From: Paraniabella defluvii
Lineage (GTDB): Bacteria; Bacteroidota; Bacteroidia; Chitinophagales; Chitinophagaceae
Assembly (NCBI GenBank): GCA_019316985.1
Contig: CP079215.1
Span: forward strand, 1,426,001-1,490,000
Direction of reading: 5' to 3'
Length of the DNA stretch: 64,000 nucleotides
Shown here: piece after piece, positions 29,888 to 40,513 of the stretch
Layout of the letters: the number at the start of each line of letters is the position of its first letter
Numbering within the stretch: the stretch's first letter is position 1
The notes under the pieces: generated by a model
The model's input: only the letters and a program-made list of their open reading frames with translations
What the model was told of the DNA's origin: nothing
The model's database searches: none
Position numbers and translations under genes: made by a program

Positions 29888-30424
29888 TTAAGTCATTAAG
29901 ACTTTCTCAAACGCCTTCCTGGGTGCTCCCCATAAAATAACCTCACCACAATAAATATAGCCCAGCTTCTCCAATATCCTGAGCATGGCCGGGTTATCAA
30001 AATTGGTATCTACTTTAATGCTGGGAATCTGTTGCGTGATGGCATATTGCTCTATCTCCTTCAATAAACGGGTAGCTATACCTTTACCGGCTACTTTATC
30101 CGATACGGCAACGCGATGCACTACCAGGAAATCGCCATGGGTCAGCCAGGCGCCGTTTATATCGTTGTAAGCCGGTTCATCATTTAATATCAATGCACTA
30201 TAGGCAATTACGCCTGTTTCGTTCGCAAGTACAAAACCCCAGCCGTTTTTAATATCCTCCTTTACCGTATCAGGATTGGGATAACCATCCTGCCATTGCC
30301 GGCTACCATCGAGCCTCCGGCGTTCAATGGCCTGCTGCAATATTTCCCAGATAGCATCAGCGTCGGCTACTTCGGCTTTCCTGAAAATAAATGGCGCTGC
30401 CTGTTCTTTATTCATCGCTTCCAT
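29888..30424 (-). CDS. GNAT family N-acetyltransferase
   Basis: Intact 178-residue acetyl-CoA-dependent acyltransferase. FRKAEVADADAIWEILQQAI opens the fold. GVIAYSALILNDEPAYNDI is the central strand, VVHRVAVSDKVAGKGIATRL the acetyl-CoA pyrophosphate-binding motif (V-x-G-K-G-I-A). IKVDTNFDNPAMLRILEKLG follows, and YIYCGEVILWGAPRKAFEKV ends it. The in-frame ATG at 30415 is an alternative start. Substrate unknown. Cytoplasmic. Confidence 0.85.
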   Translation of the reverse strand: MEAMNKEQAAPFIFRKAEVADADAIWEILQQAIERRRLDGSRQWQDGYPNPDTVKEDIKNGWGFVLANETGVIAYSALILNDEPAYNDINGAWLTHGDFLVVHRVAVSDKVAGKGIATRLLKEIEQYAITQQIPSIKVDTNFDNPAMLRILEKLGYIYCGEVILWGAPRKAFEKVLMT

Positions 30425-30442
30425 ACCTGCAAATTAAGTGCA

Positions 30443-30860
30443 TCAGCCCCACAACTCCTTTGTTTCTTTTAAAGACTGCAGGATCATTTTTTCAAGCACT
30501 TCGAGGTTCAGGTCATCCAGTTTTTTAAAATAAATACAAGCCGCTGCCTTTTTTATTTTGCCCAGCTGATCGACCAGTTTACTTTGAACCGGGCTATCGC
30601 AGCTTAAAATATATAGTGAAAACTGCGCTTTTCGCGGCGAGAAGCCTATACGGCACATATCGCCCTCGTGCCCGCTGGCATACCTGTAATGGTACCTGCC
30701 AAAACCAATAATCGACGGCCCCCACATAGTAGCTTTTTCGCCTGACAAGCGTTCCATTATTTTGATCAGCTCAAAACTGTCGGTTACTTTTTTAGGGTCG
30801 CTTTTTTTCGATAAACGCGGCTACATCTTCTGCAGTAGCTTTCGTTTTATTCTCCGCCAT
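30443..30860 (-). CDS. DUF1801 domain protein (frameshifted)
   Basis: The start ATG at 30860 gives MAENKTKATAEDVAAFIEKK, then after a shift at about 30795 the frame continues KVTDSFELIKIMERLSGEKA, TMWGPSIIGFGRYHYRYASG and GDMCRIGFSPRKAQFSLYIL. The MWGxSIIGFGxYxYxYxSG block and FSPRK are the DUF1801 (YdhG-like, iron chaperone-type) signature. Joined length of about 138 residues is normal. Function is not established. It is 18 bp upstream of the GNAT gene on the same strand and may share its transcript. Confidence 0.8.
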
Positions 30861-30940
30861 AATACATACTTTTTGAGGGTTACTATCGCTTATTGAAGGT
30901 ACATAAAACGAACTGTTTATAATAAGTTGTATTTTGGCGT

Positions 30941-32103
30941 ATGGCAAAACGCATTCCCTCTATCGACATCGTAAGAGGCCTGGTAATGGTATTGATGGTG
31001 CTGGATCATACCCGCGACCTGTTTCATGAAACCTCCCTGACACAGCAGCCCACCGATCTGTCTACTACCAGCATCCCGTTATTCTTTACCCGGTGGATCA
31101 CTCATCTCTGCGCGCCCACTTTTGTATTCCTGTCAGGTGTATCTGCCTGGTTATCTCTTCAAAACAAGAGCAGCGTAAAGGAACACCGGAGATTTCTCTT
31201 AAGCAGGGGCATATGGCTGATCATCCTGGAGCTAACCCTTGTTAACTTTGGGATATGGTTCGATATTCATTTCAGCGTTATACTAATACAGGTGATCTTT
31301 GCCATTGGTTTTGGCTTTGTCATCTTATCTCTTTTATTGAGCCTGCCCAGCAGAACTATATTGGTTGCAGGCATCGCCATCATGGTATTTTCAGGCTTGC
31401 TACCTCTGTTGCCCCTCCCACAGCAAAATCCGGGCACCACCATATTGAACACGCTTTTTCAGCCGGCATTCATACAGCTTAGTGAGCAACACAGTATTAT
31501 TTATGGATACCCGCCGCTGCCCTGGCTCGCTATCATGCTGGCAGGGTTTGGTTCGGCCCGTATGTTTACAAAGGATGCCGCTACCGTGCGGAAGACCTGC
31601 ATACAAACAGGTATTGCATTGATCGCCCTTTTTATCATACTCAGGGCCATTAATATTTATGGAGATGCCGCACCCTGGTCCTGGCAGAAAAACAGTACAT
31701 TCTCATTCCTTTCGTTGCTGAATGTTACCAAGTATCCTCCTTCTGTACAGTACGCTTTACTCTTCTTAGGCTTTATGTTCCTGCTGCTGGCCGTGTTTAC
31801 CAATAGCCGGAATCGCTTTTCAAAAATATTAGCGGTATATGGCAAAGTACCCTTATTCTTTTACCTGGTACATTGGTACCTGATACACACGGCCCTGATA
31901 GTAGCTATACTCGCAAGCGGCTTTACTGCCGGCGATCTTGTTTTTGGCTTCAACTTTGGCCGGCCGGAGGCATTTAAGGCTTTCTCCTGCCTGTTGTTTA
32001 TGGAGTATGGCTGCTGGCGATACTTGTATTGTACCCGCTATGCAAGCGGTATGGCGCTTACAAAACTGCACACCGTACCAACAAATGGTTAAGTTATCTG
32101 TAA
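30941..32103 (+). CDS. DUF1624/heparan-alpha-glucosaminide N-acetyltransferase-like membrane protein (frameshifted near end)
   Basis: A polytopic inner-membrane protein of about 387 residues. The N-terminus RIPSIDIVRGLVMVLMVLDH, followed by TRDLFHE, is the family hallmark, with the conserved RG and DHxRD. FFTRWITHLCAPTFVFLSGV and SAWLSLQNK follow, then at least eight hydrophobic helices, with YGYPPLPWLAIMLAGFGSAR and GKVPLFFYLVHWYLIHTALI towards the end. A single-base shift near 31975 leads into GFLLPVVYGVWLLAILVLYP and the real stop at 32101-32103. Members are proposed to acetylate sugars across the membrane; the substrate here is unknown. Confidence 0.82.
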
Positions 32104-32154
32104 AAAAATAATCATGATTTCACCTGCTAAATCTTAATTTGGTATCCTAAAAAA

Positions 32155-33154
32155 ATGGCTATGGGCTTATTCGACTTTATTAAGAACGAACTGATTGAGG
32201 TTATTGAATGGGTTGACACTTCTGATAACACCATTATCTGGAAATTCCAGGACAAAGGCAATAATATTAAGAGCGGCGCCAAGCTAACCGTGCGTGAAAG
32301 CCAGGTAGCGATACTAATGAACGAGGGCGAGTTTGGTGATATATATAACCCCGGATTACATACGCTTACTACCAGCAATATGCCGGTGATCACCACGTTG
32401 AAGTCGTGGAAATACGGTTTTAACAGCCCTTTTAAAGTAGACATCTATTTCATCAACACCCGCCAGTTTACCGATTTAAAATGGGGCACATCAGGCCCTG
32501 TGCTAATGCGCGATCCCGAATTCGGCCAGGTACGCATCCGGTCGTTCGGCAATTTTGCCATCAGCATTGTAGATGCTAAATTATTCATCACTGAATTTGC
32601 CGGCACCAATCCATTTGTTCGGGTAGACGCGGTAGAAGAAACGCTGCAGGGCATTGTATCAAGTAAATTTGCTGAAGCGCTGGCCCAGGCCAATGTAACG
32701 GCTTTAGATCTTGCCGCTAATTTTCACTCCATCGGTGAAAAAGTAAAACCAGCCTTTCAAAAAGAACTGGACAGCTATGGTATAGCACTGGAGAAATTCT
32801 TTATTGAAAACGTGTCGCTACCGGAAGAGGTAGAAAAAATGCTGGATAAAAAAACGCAGCTGAACATTTTAAAAGGCAGCCTGAACGATTTTAACCAGAT
32901 GCAGGGCGGCATTGCGCTCGAAAAGCTGGCAGATAATGATGCAGCCGGCAATATGGGCGGACTGGGCGCCGGGGTGCTGCTAACCAACCTGATGGGGCAG
33001 GCCGGTCAACCGCAGCCAGCTCAACCCGCCGGTAAAGCTGAAGACAAAGCGGCCATACTGGAAACACTAAAGCAGCTGGGGAACTAAAAGCCCAGGGTAT
33101 TCTTACCGAAGAAGAATTTAACGCAAAAAAACGGAGTTGCTGAGCAGGCTATAA
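32155..33154 (+). CDS. SPFH-domain protein with C-terminal SHOCT segment (YdjI-like)
   Basis: Membrane-associated or cytosolic scaffold of the stomatin/prohibitin/flotillin class. The N-terminus GLFDFIKNELIEVIEWVD, plus KLTVRESQVAILMNEGEFGD and IYNPGLHTLTTSNMPVITTL, is typical of the YdjI/virion-core-like group. The SPFH domain extends to about residue 240 (ENVSLPEEVEKMLDKKTQ). A Gly/Ala/Gln-rich linker precedes the SHOCT-type helix pair ETLKQLGELKAQGILTEEE, reached after a shift near 33080. Start at 32155. Two nucleotides separate its stop from the ATG of the zinc-ribbon gene, so they form an operon, as is usual for this pair. Confidence 0.82.
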
Positions 33155-33155
33155 T

Positions 33156-34224
33156 ATGCAGTTTTTAAAAGAACACCCTTGTCCTAATTGCAACTCGGAG
33201 CTCAATTATGATGCAGATAGAAATGCATTGAAGTGCCTGCATTGCGGCGCGCAATTTCCCATTGAAAAAAGCAGCCAGGTTGTAGAGGAAAACAATATCC
33301 AGTTATTTAAGGATGCGGCGGCCATTCCGCTGGAGCCGGTGGTTACCGTTACTTATAAATGCAGCAAGTGTGGCCAGGAAACACAGGCGGGAGCCGATAT
33401 CGCTTTTTTGAATGCCGAAACTGTGGCAATAATGTTTTAAACCCCGAAGCTTACAAAACCCGAACCATTACGCCTACGGGTATATTGCCTTTCCAGCTAT
33501 CCAAGCAGGAGGCGTTGGATATTTTCAAACAATGGATCGGTAAAGGCTTTTGGAATGACAGCAGCCTGAAAGAGCTTTCGCTGGCCGATAAACTGGAGGG
33601 GCATTATATTCCTTTCTTTACCTTCGATTGCCATACCTACAACCATTGGGAGGGATATGCAGGCACTTATTACTATGAAACCATCCGTACCAAAGATGCC
33701 AACGGCAAGGAAGTAACGCAAAACATACAGCGTACACGCTGGTATTGGCGCGAGGGTTCTTTTGAACGCTTTTTTGATGATATACTGGTTTGCGGCAATA
33801 AAAGAATTACGCAGGAGCAGATCAATACCATCTATCCTTTCAACCTGCAACAGGTAGAATTGTTTAACCCCGAATATTTGTTGGGATGGCATGCGCAGGC
33901 ATTTGATAAAGCATTGTCTGACACATTTAATGCCGCCCGCGATGAGATTGATAACCGCGTACACCAGGAGGCAGCGCAGCGCCTGGCAGACGATACTTAT
34001 AAAGACCTGAGTGTACAAACCCGTTATACCAGCGAAACCTTTAAGCAGGTGATCTTACCGGTTTGGCTGTGCCAATACCTTTTAAAGGGAAAACCTATCA
34101 TTTTATCATTAATGGCCAAACCGGGGCCATTAGTGGCAAAAAGCCTCTGTCTGCCTCTAAAATTGTAATAGCCATAATCATAGCCATTATTATCATCGCA
34201 GTATTGTATGGCATGAGCCAATAA
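33156..34224 (+). CDS. double zinc-ribbon protein with C-terminal membrane helix, SPFH partner (frameshifted)
   Basis: The N-terminus HPCPNCNSELNYDADRNALK then CLHCGAQFPIEK forms one CxxC...CxxC zinc ribbon. CSKCGQETQAGADIAFLNAE then CRNCGNNVLNPEAYKT forms a second, across a shift near 33420. A globular domain follows (LPFQLSKQEALDIFKQWIGK; DKLEGHYIPFFTFDCHTYNH with WEGYAGTYYYE). The C-terminus has a single helix (IVIAIIIAIIIIAVLYG) reached after a shift near 34090. Joined length is about 356 residues. The order SPFH then zinc-ribbon/TM protein recurs in many bacteria; a stress-membrane role is inferred, not shown. Confidence 0.75.
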
Positions 34225-34247
34225 GCCACACCGGAGAGAACCGGAAG

Positions 34248-34801
34248 CTATAGTTCTCCGATCTGCTTTAAAATAAAATCGGCGCGGTTCTCCACGGTAT
34301 CTTTGGGTACATCTGTTACTTCATACCCATAGCGGGCATAGGCTTCCTTCAAGGCTTCATAAGTTCTTACGGCTTCTGCCCAGGTTTGTTTACGTTCCCC
34401 GTCTGTTTTATAAATTTCTTTCCAGGGCGGTAGTATAAATACAGTGCGTGCATAAGTGCAGGCTGCCACCAGTTTATTAATTTCATTGGAAACAGGTATA
34501 CCTTCCATCATCATATAACATACGGCATCGATCAATCCCCGATCAAAAAAACAGGTTTGGCAGCGGATTTGCCAGATGGTGCTTGCTGGTAAGCACGCTT
34601 ACTCTCTTTTAACATCAGCTGTGCATATAACTCCCTGTTTAACCAGGGCACCCCCTCACCATTTGCGGCCACCTGTTCCCGTATAATACGCCTGGCGTCT
34701 TCCGGAACTAATGTAAATCCCCTTTGCCCCAACCGGGTTAATACAGTTGTTTTACCAACACCGGGACCTCCCGTTATTACATAATAATTACTTTGTTGCA
34801 C
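34248..34801 (-). CDS. AAA_28/NadR-like ATPase (frameshifted)
   Basis: P-loop NTPase: YYVITGGPGVGKTTVLTRLG is Walker A (GGPGVGKTT), followed by FTLVPEDARRIIREQVAANG. DRGLIDAVCYMMMEGIPVS lies after a shift near 34530 and carries the DRG motif of this group. ARTVFILPPWKEIYKTDGER is the typical AAA_28 signature, where FxxPPWxxIYxxDxER identifies the family. Joined length of about 184 residues is normal. The start is GTG at 34801. Members are uncharacterised kinase-like proteins. It lies 9 bp after the HEAT-repeat gene and is probably co-transcribed. Confidence 0.8.
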
Positions 34802-34810
34802 ACTTACCGG

Positions 34811-35566
34811 TTATTTAAAATGTTTCCTGATATACTGCCTGGCTTCCTCCTGTGTTAATACGGCAAAATCACGGTAGCGATGATGAACATCGATGATCTC
34901 TTCCAATGCATCTGTTACCAGTTGCCGGTTATCCCAGCTTTTAAGATGGGCTACTACCGTTGGCAGGCAGCCTTTTTATAGGCGATCTGGCCTATTACAT
35001 GAACTAATGTATTTCTGACCCTGGCTGTTTCATCATGCTGCAGCTCCATTAATAAAGGCAAAATGTCTTCAGGGTGCTTCCTGCCTCTTAATTCAATACC
35101 GTGGCAGATTTCCCTTCTTATTTCCTTGTCATCATGGTGCAGATATTTGCGGACCCAGGCTAAAACCGGCAGGGGTTTACCTCTCCCATCTTTTTGATCG
35201 ACCCTATAACAGCATTCCGGGGCGAATGATGTACATCCATTAAACCTTTATCAAAAAAGTGCTGTACCACACCAAAATCTTTCTTTCCTATTTCCCCGGC
35301 AGCATTGATTACAGTTTGCCGTATCTTAAAATCATCTTTTTGCAACAGGGTATTCAACAAAATAATAACGGCCGGTTGCAGCTCTTCCTGCTCAAAATAA
35401 ATACGCCCGGTAGCCAGGTAACCGGCTTTCCGTATATAGGTATCTTCGTTTGAAAAGTACATAACCGGCTTTTCTGTAGCTGATGAGGCAAGCGCATCGG
35501 CTATATTCTTTTTATAGCAGCCGATAAGGCTGTTCTTTCATCTTTTGGCAGATCGTAAAATGCCAT
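34811..35566 (-). CDS. HEAT-repeat protein (frameshifted)
   Basis: The start ATG at 35566 gives MAFYDLPKDERTALSAAIK, then after a shift near 35510 SATEKPVMYFSNEDTYIRKA. Repeated helix pairs follow: GYLATGRIYFEQEELQPAVI, DFKIRQTVINAAGEIGKKDF, KEIRREICHGIELRGRKHPE and ARVRNTLVHVIGQIAYKKG. The end LTQEEARQYIRKHFK has a stop at 34811. Further shifts lie near 35180 and 34975. Joined length is about 251 residues. It resembles DNA-alkylation-repair-like or HEAT-repeat proteins of Bacteroidota; no catalytic residue is visible, so a protein-binding scaffold role is inferred. Confidence 0.7.
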
Positions 35567-35658
35567 ATACTCCTTTTATTACCTATCAAATAAAATATGC
35601 AATAGAATCTTATGGTCAGGGCGGTGCGGCAAAAAAATATAGAGGACAGGGTTATTTA

Positions 35659-36995
35659 TTATTGGGAGAACTCCAACGCCTCATTGCTCACCTCGCTATC
35701 TTTTCTAAAAGAAGAAACAGGTGTTTGATCTGCGGGAAGCGTTAACGAAAAAGCCGTTCCTTTACCCGGGGTACTGGTAAAATGTAATTGTCCGCCCATT
35801 TTTTCAGCAAACTCTTTACAAAGCATCAGTCCCAGGCCGGTACCTTTTTCTGATTCTGTCCCCTTCTTGAACCCGACTCCATCCGGAACATTTTCGTTTG
35901 CATAGCGTCTGGGATACCAATACCATTATCCTTTACCACGATTATACACTTATCGGCTTCCGTTACAGCAGTGATCCATACATTACCGCCCTTATGTGTA
36001 AACTTTATCGCGTTCATTAAAAGATTACGGATAATTAATGCCAGCATCTGTGCATCAGCTTTTACGCGTATATGGCCCGGGAGATCGATACGAAAGGATA
36101 TTTCTTTTTAAGGCTGATGCTTCCGGCCAGCTCTGCCACATGGGTAAGCGCTTCCTTAACATTTAGTATTTGCAGATCTGCATGGAGGCGGTGCTCCTGG
36201 GTACGTGTCCAGGCCAAAATGTTGGAGAGCATAAATGAAGTATTGCGTGTCATGCTTAGCAATTGTGCATTCATTTCTTTCTGCTCCTGCTCATCCAGGT
36301 CAAATTCGGCCAACAGCTCCAGGTATCCCTGGAGAGACGCAAGCGGCTCTTTCAGGTCGTGTCCGAGGATAGACAACAGTTTGTTCTTGGTTTGATTAGC
36401 TTCTTCTAAAGCAATGGATTGGGCAATAAGTTCCTCGCGCTGCCGATTGTACGATTTGCGGACGAACATGGTGACAATAAAAATAAATATGATAATACCT
36501 AAATAAGAAAAAAATACATCTATAAACCTGCTTGTTGTATCGCTATACGTTAGTGCAATAAAACCGGGATTTTGGTACTCCACCACCATTAAACCCGACA
36601 TCAGCAATATGTTAAGCGGCAGCCATATATAATATTGCTTCATGGGGGCAGTTGCCGCCGAAAGAAAAAATGCTACCAGGAAAATAATATGGTTAGGACC
36701 GTTAATGCCCGAATTATAATAATAATTCACCACCAGTGCTATATTTAAAGCTACCTGGAAAAGTGTGGCACTCAACCCGTATAACTTTTTAAACCTGGAC
36801 AGGTAATACAACACCCCTACCAGCAGCGCCACAACTACCAATATCAGGTAGAGCTCCATTGTAAGCAAAAAATAGGATATGGGTGAATATAGCAGTACGC
36901 ATACAATAAGCGCAATACAGGTTGCATGAAAAAACCCTCGATTCTAAGGCAAACTGATCCTTATCACCTATTAACCATTTCCAATAACGAGCCAT
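35659..36995 (-). CDS. membrane sensor histidine kinase (frameshifted)
   Basis: About 445 residues. The N-terminus MARYWKWLIGDKDQFALESR leads after a shift near 36935 into six or so hydrophobic helices (YLILVVVALLVGVLYYLSRF; LGIIIFIFIVTMFVRKS). The dimerisation box is LLSILGHDLKEPLASLQGYL, with the phospho-accepting His in GHDLKEP. The catalytic domain shows LLMNAIKFTHKGG (N box), VVKDNGIGIPDAM (G1), GTGLGLMLCKEF (G2) and GGQLHFTSTPGKGTAFSLTL. Shifts lie near 36080 and 35875. No response regulator adjoins it, so it is an orphan kinase. It is divergent from yceI. Confidence 0.87.
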
Positions 36996-37214
36996 ACCGA
37001 ATTGTTTATGAGGGCTGAAGCAGTGTCAACTTTTAGTGGGCATTTGTACTCTAAATGCGACAATTTAAGAAGTAAAGATAACAGTTTTGATGCTGATTCC
37101 CTACTCACCCTGCAAAATACAAAACAAATTTTCGGCGCTTTGGAAAAAGATACTAACGCCGGTAAAAAACAGCGATTCTTAATCTACATTAATTGCCGGG
37201 ATGGCAAAGCGCTT

Positions 37215-37222
37215 TAGTTTTG
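37215..37222 (+). promoter_or_regulatory. -7 promoter element for the YceI-family gene
   Basis: TAGTTTTG matches TAnnTTTG and lies 27 bp before the ATG at 37250. Confidence 0.55.
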
Positions 37223-37249
37223 CATTTTATATCAAAATTAACAATACAC

Positions 37250-37818
37250 ATGAAACGCTACTTACTCATTGCAGCAGCATTTTTAAGCCTTTCGGCTTTT
37301 ACATTTAATAATTTATGGAAGAATGACCCGGCCCATTCCCAGCTGGGCTTTACAGTAACCCACCTGGGCATTAATGATATTTCCGGTTTTTTAAAGATTT
37401 TACCGTGTCGGTTGAATCAGCTAAACCCGACCTGAGTGATGCGGTGGTTACCCTGTCTGCTAAAACAGCATCGGTTGATACGAGAATTGAGGCCAGGGAC
37501 AACCACCTGAAAAGTGCAGATTTCTTCGATGCCGAAAAATTCCCTGAAATTTCCTTTAAAAGCACCGGCATTAAAAAGGCAGGAAAAGACGCGTATAAAC
37601 TAAGCGGCGATTTAACGCTTCATGGCGTTACCAAACCAGTGGTAGTAGACCTGTTGTACAAAGGCAAAACACAGAATCCCATGAGTAAAAAAGAAACTAT
37701 AGCCTTCCAGGTTACCGGCAGCATTAAACGTTCTGATTTTAAAGTAGGTGAAAAATTCCCTGACGGTATGGTGAGCGATGTAGTGCGTATTAAGGCGGAT
37801 GGAGAATTTGCTCAATAA
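37250..37818 (+). CDS. YceI-family periplasmic lipid-binding protein (frameshifted)
   Basis: Lipocalin-like barrel that binds polyisoprenoid or other lipids in the periplasm. Signal peptide MKRYLLIAAAFLSLSAF, then WKNDPAHSQLGFTVTHLGIN and DISGFFKDFTVSVESAKPDL after a shift near 37395. DNHLKSADFFDAEKFPEISF is the YceI hallmark (hLxSxDFFdaxxyPxixF), and YKLSGDLTLHGVTKPVVVDL is the second hallmark (GxLTLHGVTkPv). The end is VRIKADGEFAQ. Joined length of about 189 residues is normal. A terminator-like hairpin follows 28 bp after the stop. Confidence 0.92.
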
Positions 37819-37845
37819 TACAATATATTAAGATACATAAATGGA

Positions 37846-37874
37846 AATGGCAACTTCAGGGTTGTCATTTTTTT
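37846..37874 (+). terminator. intrinsic terminator after the YceI gene
   Basis: ATGGCAAC, six-base loop TTCAGG, GTTGTCAT, then seven T. The stem is eight pairs with one G-T. It lies 28 bp after the yceI stop. Confidence 0.65.
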
Positions 37875-37928
37875 GCCTGCAACTGCCTTCGTTAATGAAT
37901 TACGGTACCGGCGCGGTAAATCTATAAA

Positions 37929-38711
37929 TTAAATGATAGACCGGGCTTTCGATTGTAAAAGCTCTTTGGTATAGGTATAGCAGTGATCAAATATGGCTTT
38001 GCCTTGCTTTTTATCAAACATACTAAACCGGGTCATCTCGGGCGGGTCTATAAATAAATCACAAAGATGTGCTTTATTATACACATTATTATTAATGCTC
38101 AGGTGCACAATACGGTCGAACAACTGCCGGCCTGCAGGAACCAGTTGCTTTCCCGGCGCAATTGCATTCACATGTACGCCAATCAATTTATCACATCGTC
38201 CCTGTAAAATTTCTAACGGCAGGTTGTTTATAATTCCTCCATCTAAAAAATGCTCCTCTTTTACCGTAGCCACCGGGAATATAAAAGGGATGCTTGCCGA
38301 TGCGATCAATGGTTCAAACAGAGGCCCTTCAGAAAAAAACTGTGTCTTTCCCGTAACAATATTGGTTGCGGTAACGTATAACGGAATTTTAAGTGCGCTG
38401 AAATTATCTTCGGGCAAAAAGGTTTTAAACAATGGATAAAACATATGAGGAGTAAAAACAGCATATCTTCTTAACCTGAACGCCGAAAATCCAAAAACTG
38501 GAGAGCGGGCAATTTTTCCATGATTATATCCGGCCTGTTTCCCATAGCATAAAAGGCGCCTACGATGGCTCCTGCGCTGGTGCCGGCAATTATATCTGGT
38601 TTAATGCCATGCTCTTCCAATGCCTTTAATACGCCTAAATGGCCTATACCCTGAGGCCACCTCCCGATAATACCAGACCAATAGTCTTTTTCTGCGGAAA
38701 AACGACAGCAC
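37929..38711 (-). CDS. patatin-like phospholipase family protein (frameshifted)
   Basis: Patatin enzymes use a Ser-Asp dyad to hydrolyse lipid acyl esters. The glycine-rich oxyanion loop is [11 protein letters not shown], followed after a shift near 38655 by [20 protein letters not shown]. The nucleophile motif is [17 protein letters not shown] (G-T-S-A-G). The catalytic Asp lies in [15 protein letters not shown] (DGG). Further shifts occur near 38470-38490. The best start is GTG at 38711, because no ATG lies upstream in frame before a stop. Joined length is about 260 residues. No signal peptide, so it probably acts in the cytoplasm or at the inner membrane face. Confidence 0.85.
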
Positions 38712-38872
38712 CTTTTTATTTATATAAAACAGAATAATACAATGATGTGGAAATAATTCTGTTAAAACCCTTTAAGATTAATTCACGAGCCGATCGCTTC
38801 CGGAGCTTCTGAAAGGTTCTTAACCTACATTATTTAAACCGCAAAAGGAAGGTAGTACATTCGTTTAATAAA

Positions 38873-38879
38873 AAGGAGG
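38873..38879 (+). promoter_or_regulatory. unusually strong Shine-Dalgarno site
   Basis: AAGGAGG lies 5-6 bases before the ATG at 38885. Strong SD sites are rare in this window, so this gene may be highly translated. Confidence 0.5.
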
Positions 38880-38884
38880 ATAAT

Positions 38885-39241
38885 ATGAAGAATTTAAAAG
38901 CTTACGCTGTTGTAAATGCAACCACTAACCTGGATAGCTTTAAACAGGTAACCGGAAAATTCGATGGCCTTGAAGTGCAGTATGAAACAGATGTGGAGCA
39001 AGCCATCAATACGTTCAGCCGGCAAAGTTTTGATTTGCTGATCATTGATAAAGGCCTGTCTCACGAAGATTACAATAAGCTGCATAAAGTGGCCGAGGTA
39101 TTACACCCCGATGCCGCATTGGTAGCATTTGTAATGACGGATGAAGAATTTATTCACTACAAGCTGGCAGGATTATTGGCTAAATGGGCTGACGCGCAAT
39201 CTGAAAGCAAAACAAATTTTATAGATAACCCTAAATTGTAA
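38885..39241 (+). CDS. small response-regulator-like hypothetical protein
   Basis: Intact 118-residue cytoplasmic protein. The order of elements resembles a CheY-type receiver fold: a first strand KAYAVVNATTNLDSFKQVTG, a second element LEVQYETDVEQAINTFSRQS, then FDLLIIDKGLSHEDYNKLHK, where the phospho-acceptor Asp would be in LLIIDKG. LHPDAALVAFVMTDEEFIHY is the fourth strand region. The acidic pair at the end of the first strand is absent (VVNATT), so phosphorylation is unlikely. Such inactive receiver-like proteins occur in Bacteroidota. It has a strong Shine-Dalgarno and is followed 6 bp later by the COG2388-type GNAT gene. Confidence 0.55.
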   Translation: MKNLKAYAVVNATTNLDSFKQVTGKFDGLEVQYETDVEQAINTFSRQSFDLLIIDKGLSHEDYNKLHKVAEVLHPDAALVAFVMTDEEFIHYKLAGLLAKWADAQSESKTNFIDNPKL

Positions 39242-39247
39242 TAATTA

Positions 39248-39564
39248 ATGAAACCTGAATTTGAAAATATACCCTGGTACAAAACGAAGATAAGTCACGC
39301 TTTGAAATAGTTATCGATGGCCTTTACGCCTATATTGAATATGAAGTAGACGAAGACGGGCTGATTGCATTGGTGCATACAGAAGCTGACCCGGGTTTAT
39401 CTGGAAAGGAGCGGCCGCTGCATTGGTTGAAAAACATTGTTGCAGTTGGAGAAAGAAGGTAAGCAGATTTTACCCTATTGCCCCTACGTGTTTGCCTACA
39501 TAAAAAGCACCCGGAGTGGAAACGCATTGTGCATCCAGGCTTTCCGGCTTATCATCAGCTTTAA
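39248..39564 (+). CDS. COG2388-type small GNAT acetyltransferase (frameshifted)
   Basis: Joined frames read MKPEFENIPLVQNEDKSRFE, IVIDGLYAYIEYEVDEDGLI, ALVHTEADPGLSGKGAAAAL, VEKTLLQLEKEGKQILPYCP and YVFAYIKKHPEWKRIVHPG. The HTEADPxLSGKGxxxxLV block and ILPYCPYVxxYIxKHPEW are the YjdJ/COG2388 signature. Missing bases near 39275, 39410, 39440 and 39495 break it. Length is about 105 residues. Acetyl-CoA-dependent transfer to an unknown acceptor; cytoplasmic. Confidence 0.75.
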
Positions 39565-39599
39565 TTGATTATTTTTAGTACCGCTTAATTGTTGATACT

Positions 39600-40492
39600 A
39601 TGTCAAATATTGGAATGATACATGAAGAGCAGGCGGCTAATATCGGGAACTTCCTGGTAGGCCGCCTGTTGCCGTTTCGTGAAAAAAGATCAGTAGGCCC
39701 CTTTGTATTTATTGATCATATGGGACCGGCCTATATGAAGGATTACCAGAACTTTGATGTAGCCGCACATCCCCATATCGGCCTTTCTACATTAACTTAT
39801 CTTTTTGAGGGATCGATCTTTCATCGGGACAGTATAGGCAGCGCTGTTGAAATTAAACCCGGAGCAGTTAACTGGATGACCGCCGGCAAGGGTGTGGTTC
39901 ATTCTGAAAGAACGCCCGAATACCTGCGTCATACCGATAAAAGCCTGCACGGGTTCCAGATATGGGTGGGGCTTCCCGCTGAGCTGGAAGATTGCGAGCC
40001 ATCTTTTCATCATACAGAAGCAGCCGATATTCCTGCATGGCAGGAAGGAGACATTGCATATAAGCTGATTGCCGGTGAAGCCTTTGGAAGAAAATCGCCG
40101 GTACCGGTGCATAGCAAATTATTTTTCCTGGAAATTAAAAGCGCTGTTGAGCAAACCATTAGCATTGGTAAAGATCTTTTGGAGAAGCGGCAATGTATGT
40201 GCTGGAAGGCACTGTAAATATTGAAGGTAACGACTATGGCACCAAGCAATTGCTGATTGCTAAAAATGCCACGCTTTGTGAGTTTACACTTCGTGCCGAT
40301 ACCAGCGTATATATTTTTGGAGGCGAGCCCTTCGAAGAGCAGCGCTTTATTTACTGGAACTTTGTAAGCACCAGCCGGGAAAAAATAGAAACAGCAAAGC
40401 AAAACTGGCAGGCGCAAAACCTGGCTGCTTTTCCCAAAGTACCCGGCGACGACCAGGAATTTGTGCCATTACCACAACCTAAGCTGGGGTAA
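39600..40492 (+). CDS. pirin family protein (frameshifted)
   Basis: Cupin-type double beta-barrel. The metal-binding motif of the N-terminal cupin is PHIGLSTLTYLFEGSIFHRD, preceded by FVFIDHMGPAYMKDYQNFDV and AAHPHIG. The pirin phrase VNWMTAGKGVVHSERTPEYL is diagnostic. GFQIWVGLPAELEDCEPSFH follows. The C-terminal cupin (YVLEGTVNIEGNDYGTKQLL; FGGEPFEEQRFIYWNFVSTS) lies after a shift near 40185. Joined length of about 297 residues is normal. Some pirins have quercetin 2,3-dioxygenase activity; here only the family is certain. Cytoplasmic. Confidence 0.9.
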
Positions 40493-40513
40493 TAGCCTCT
40501 TTATATTGCTGCA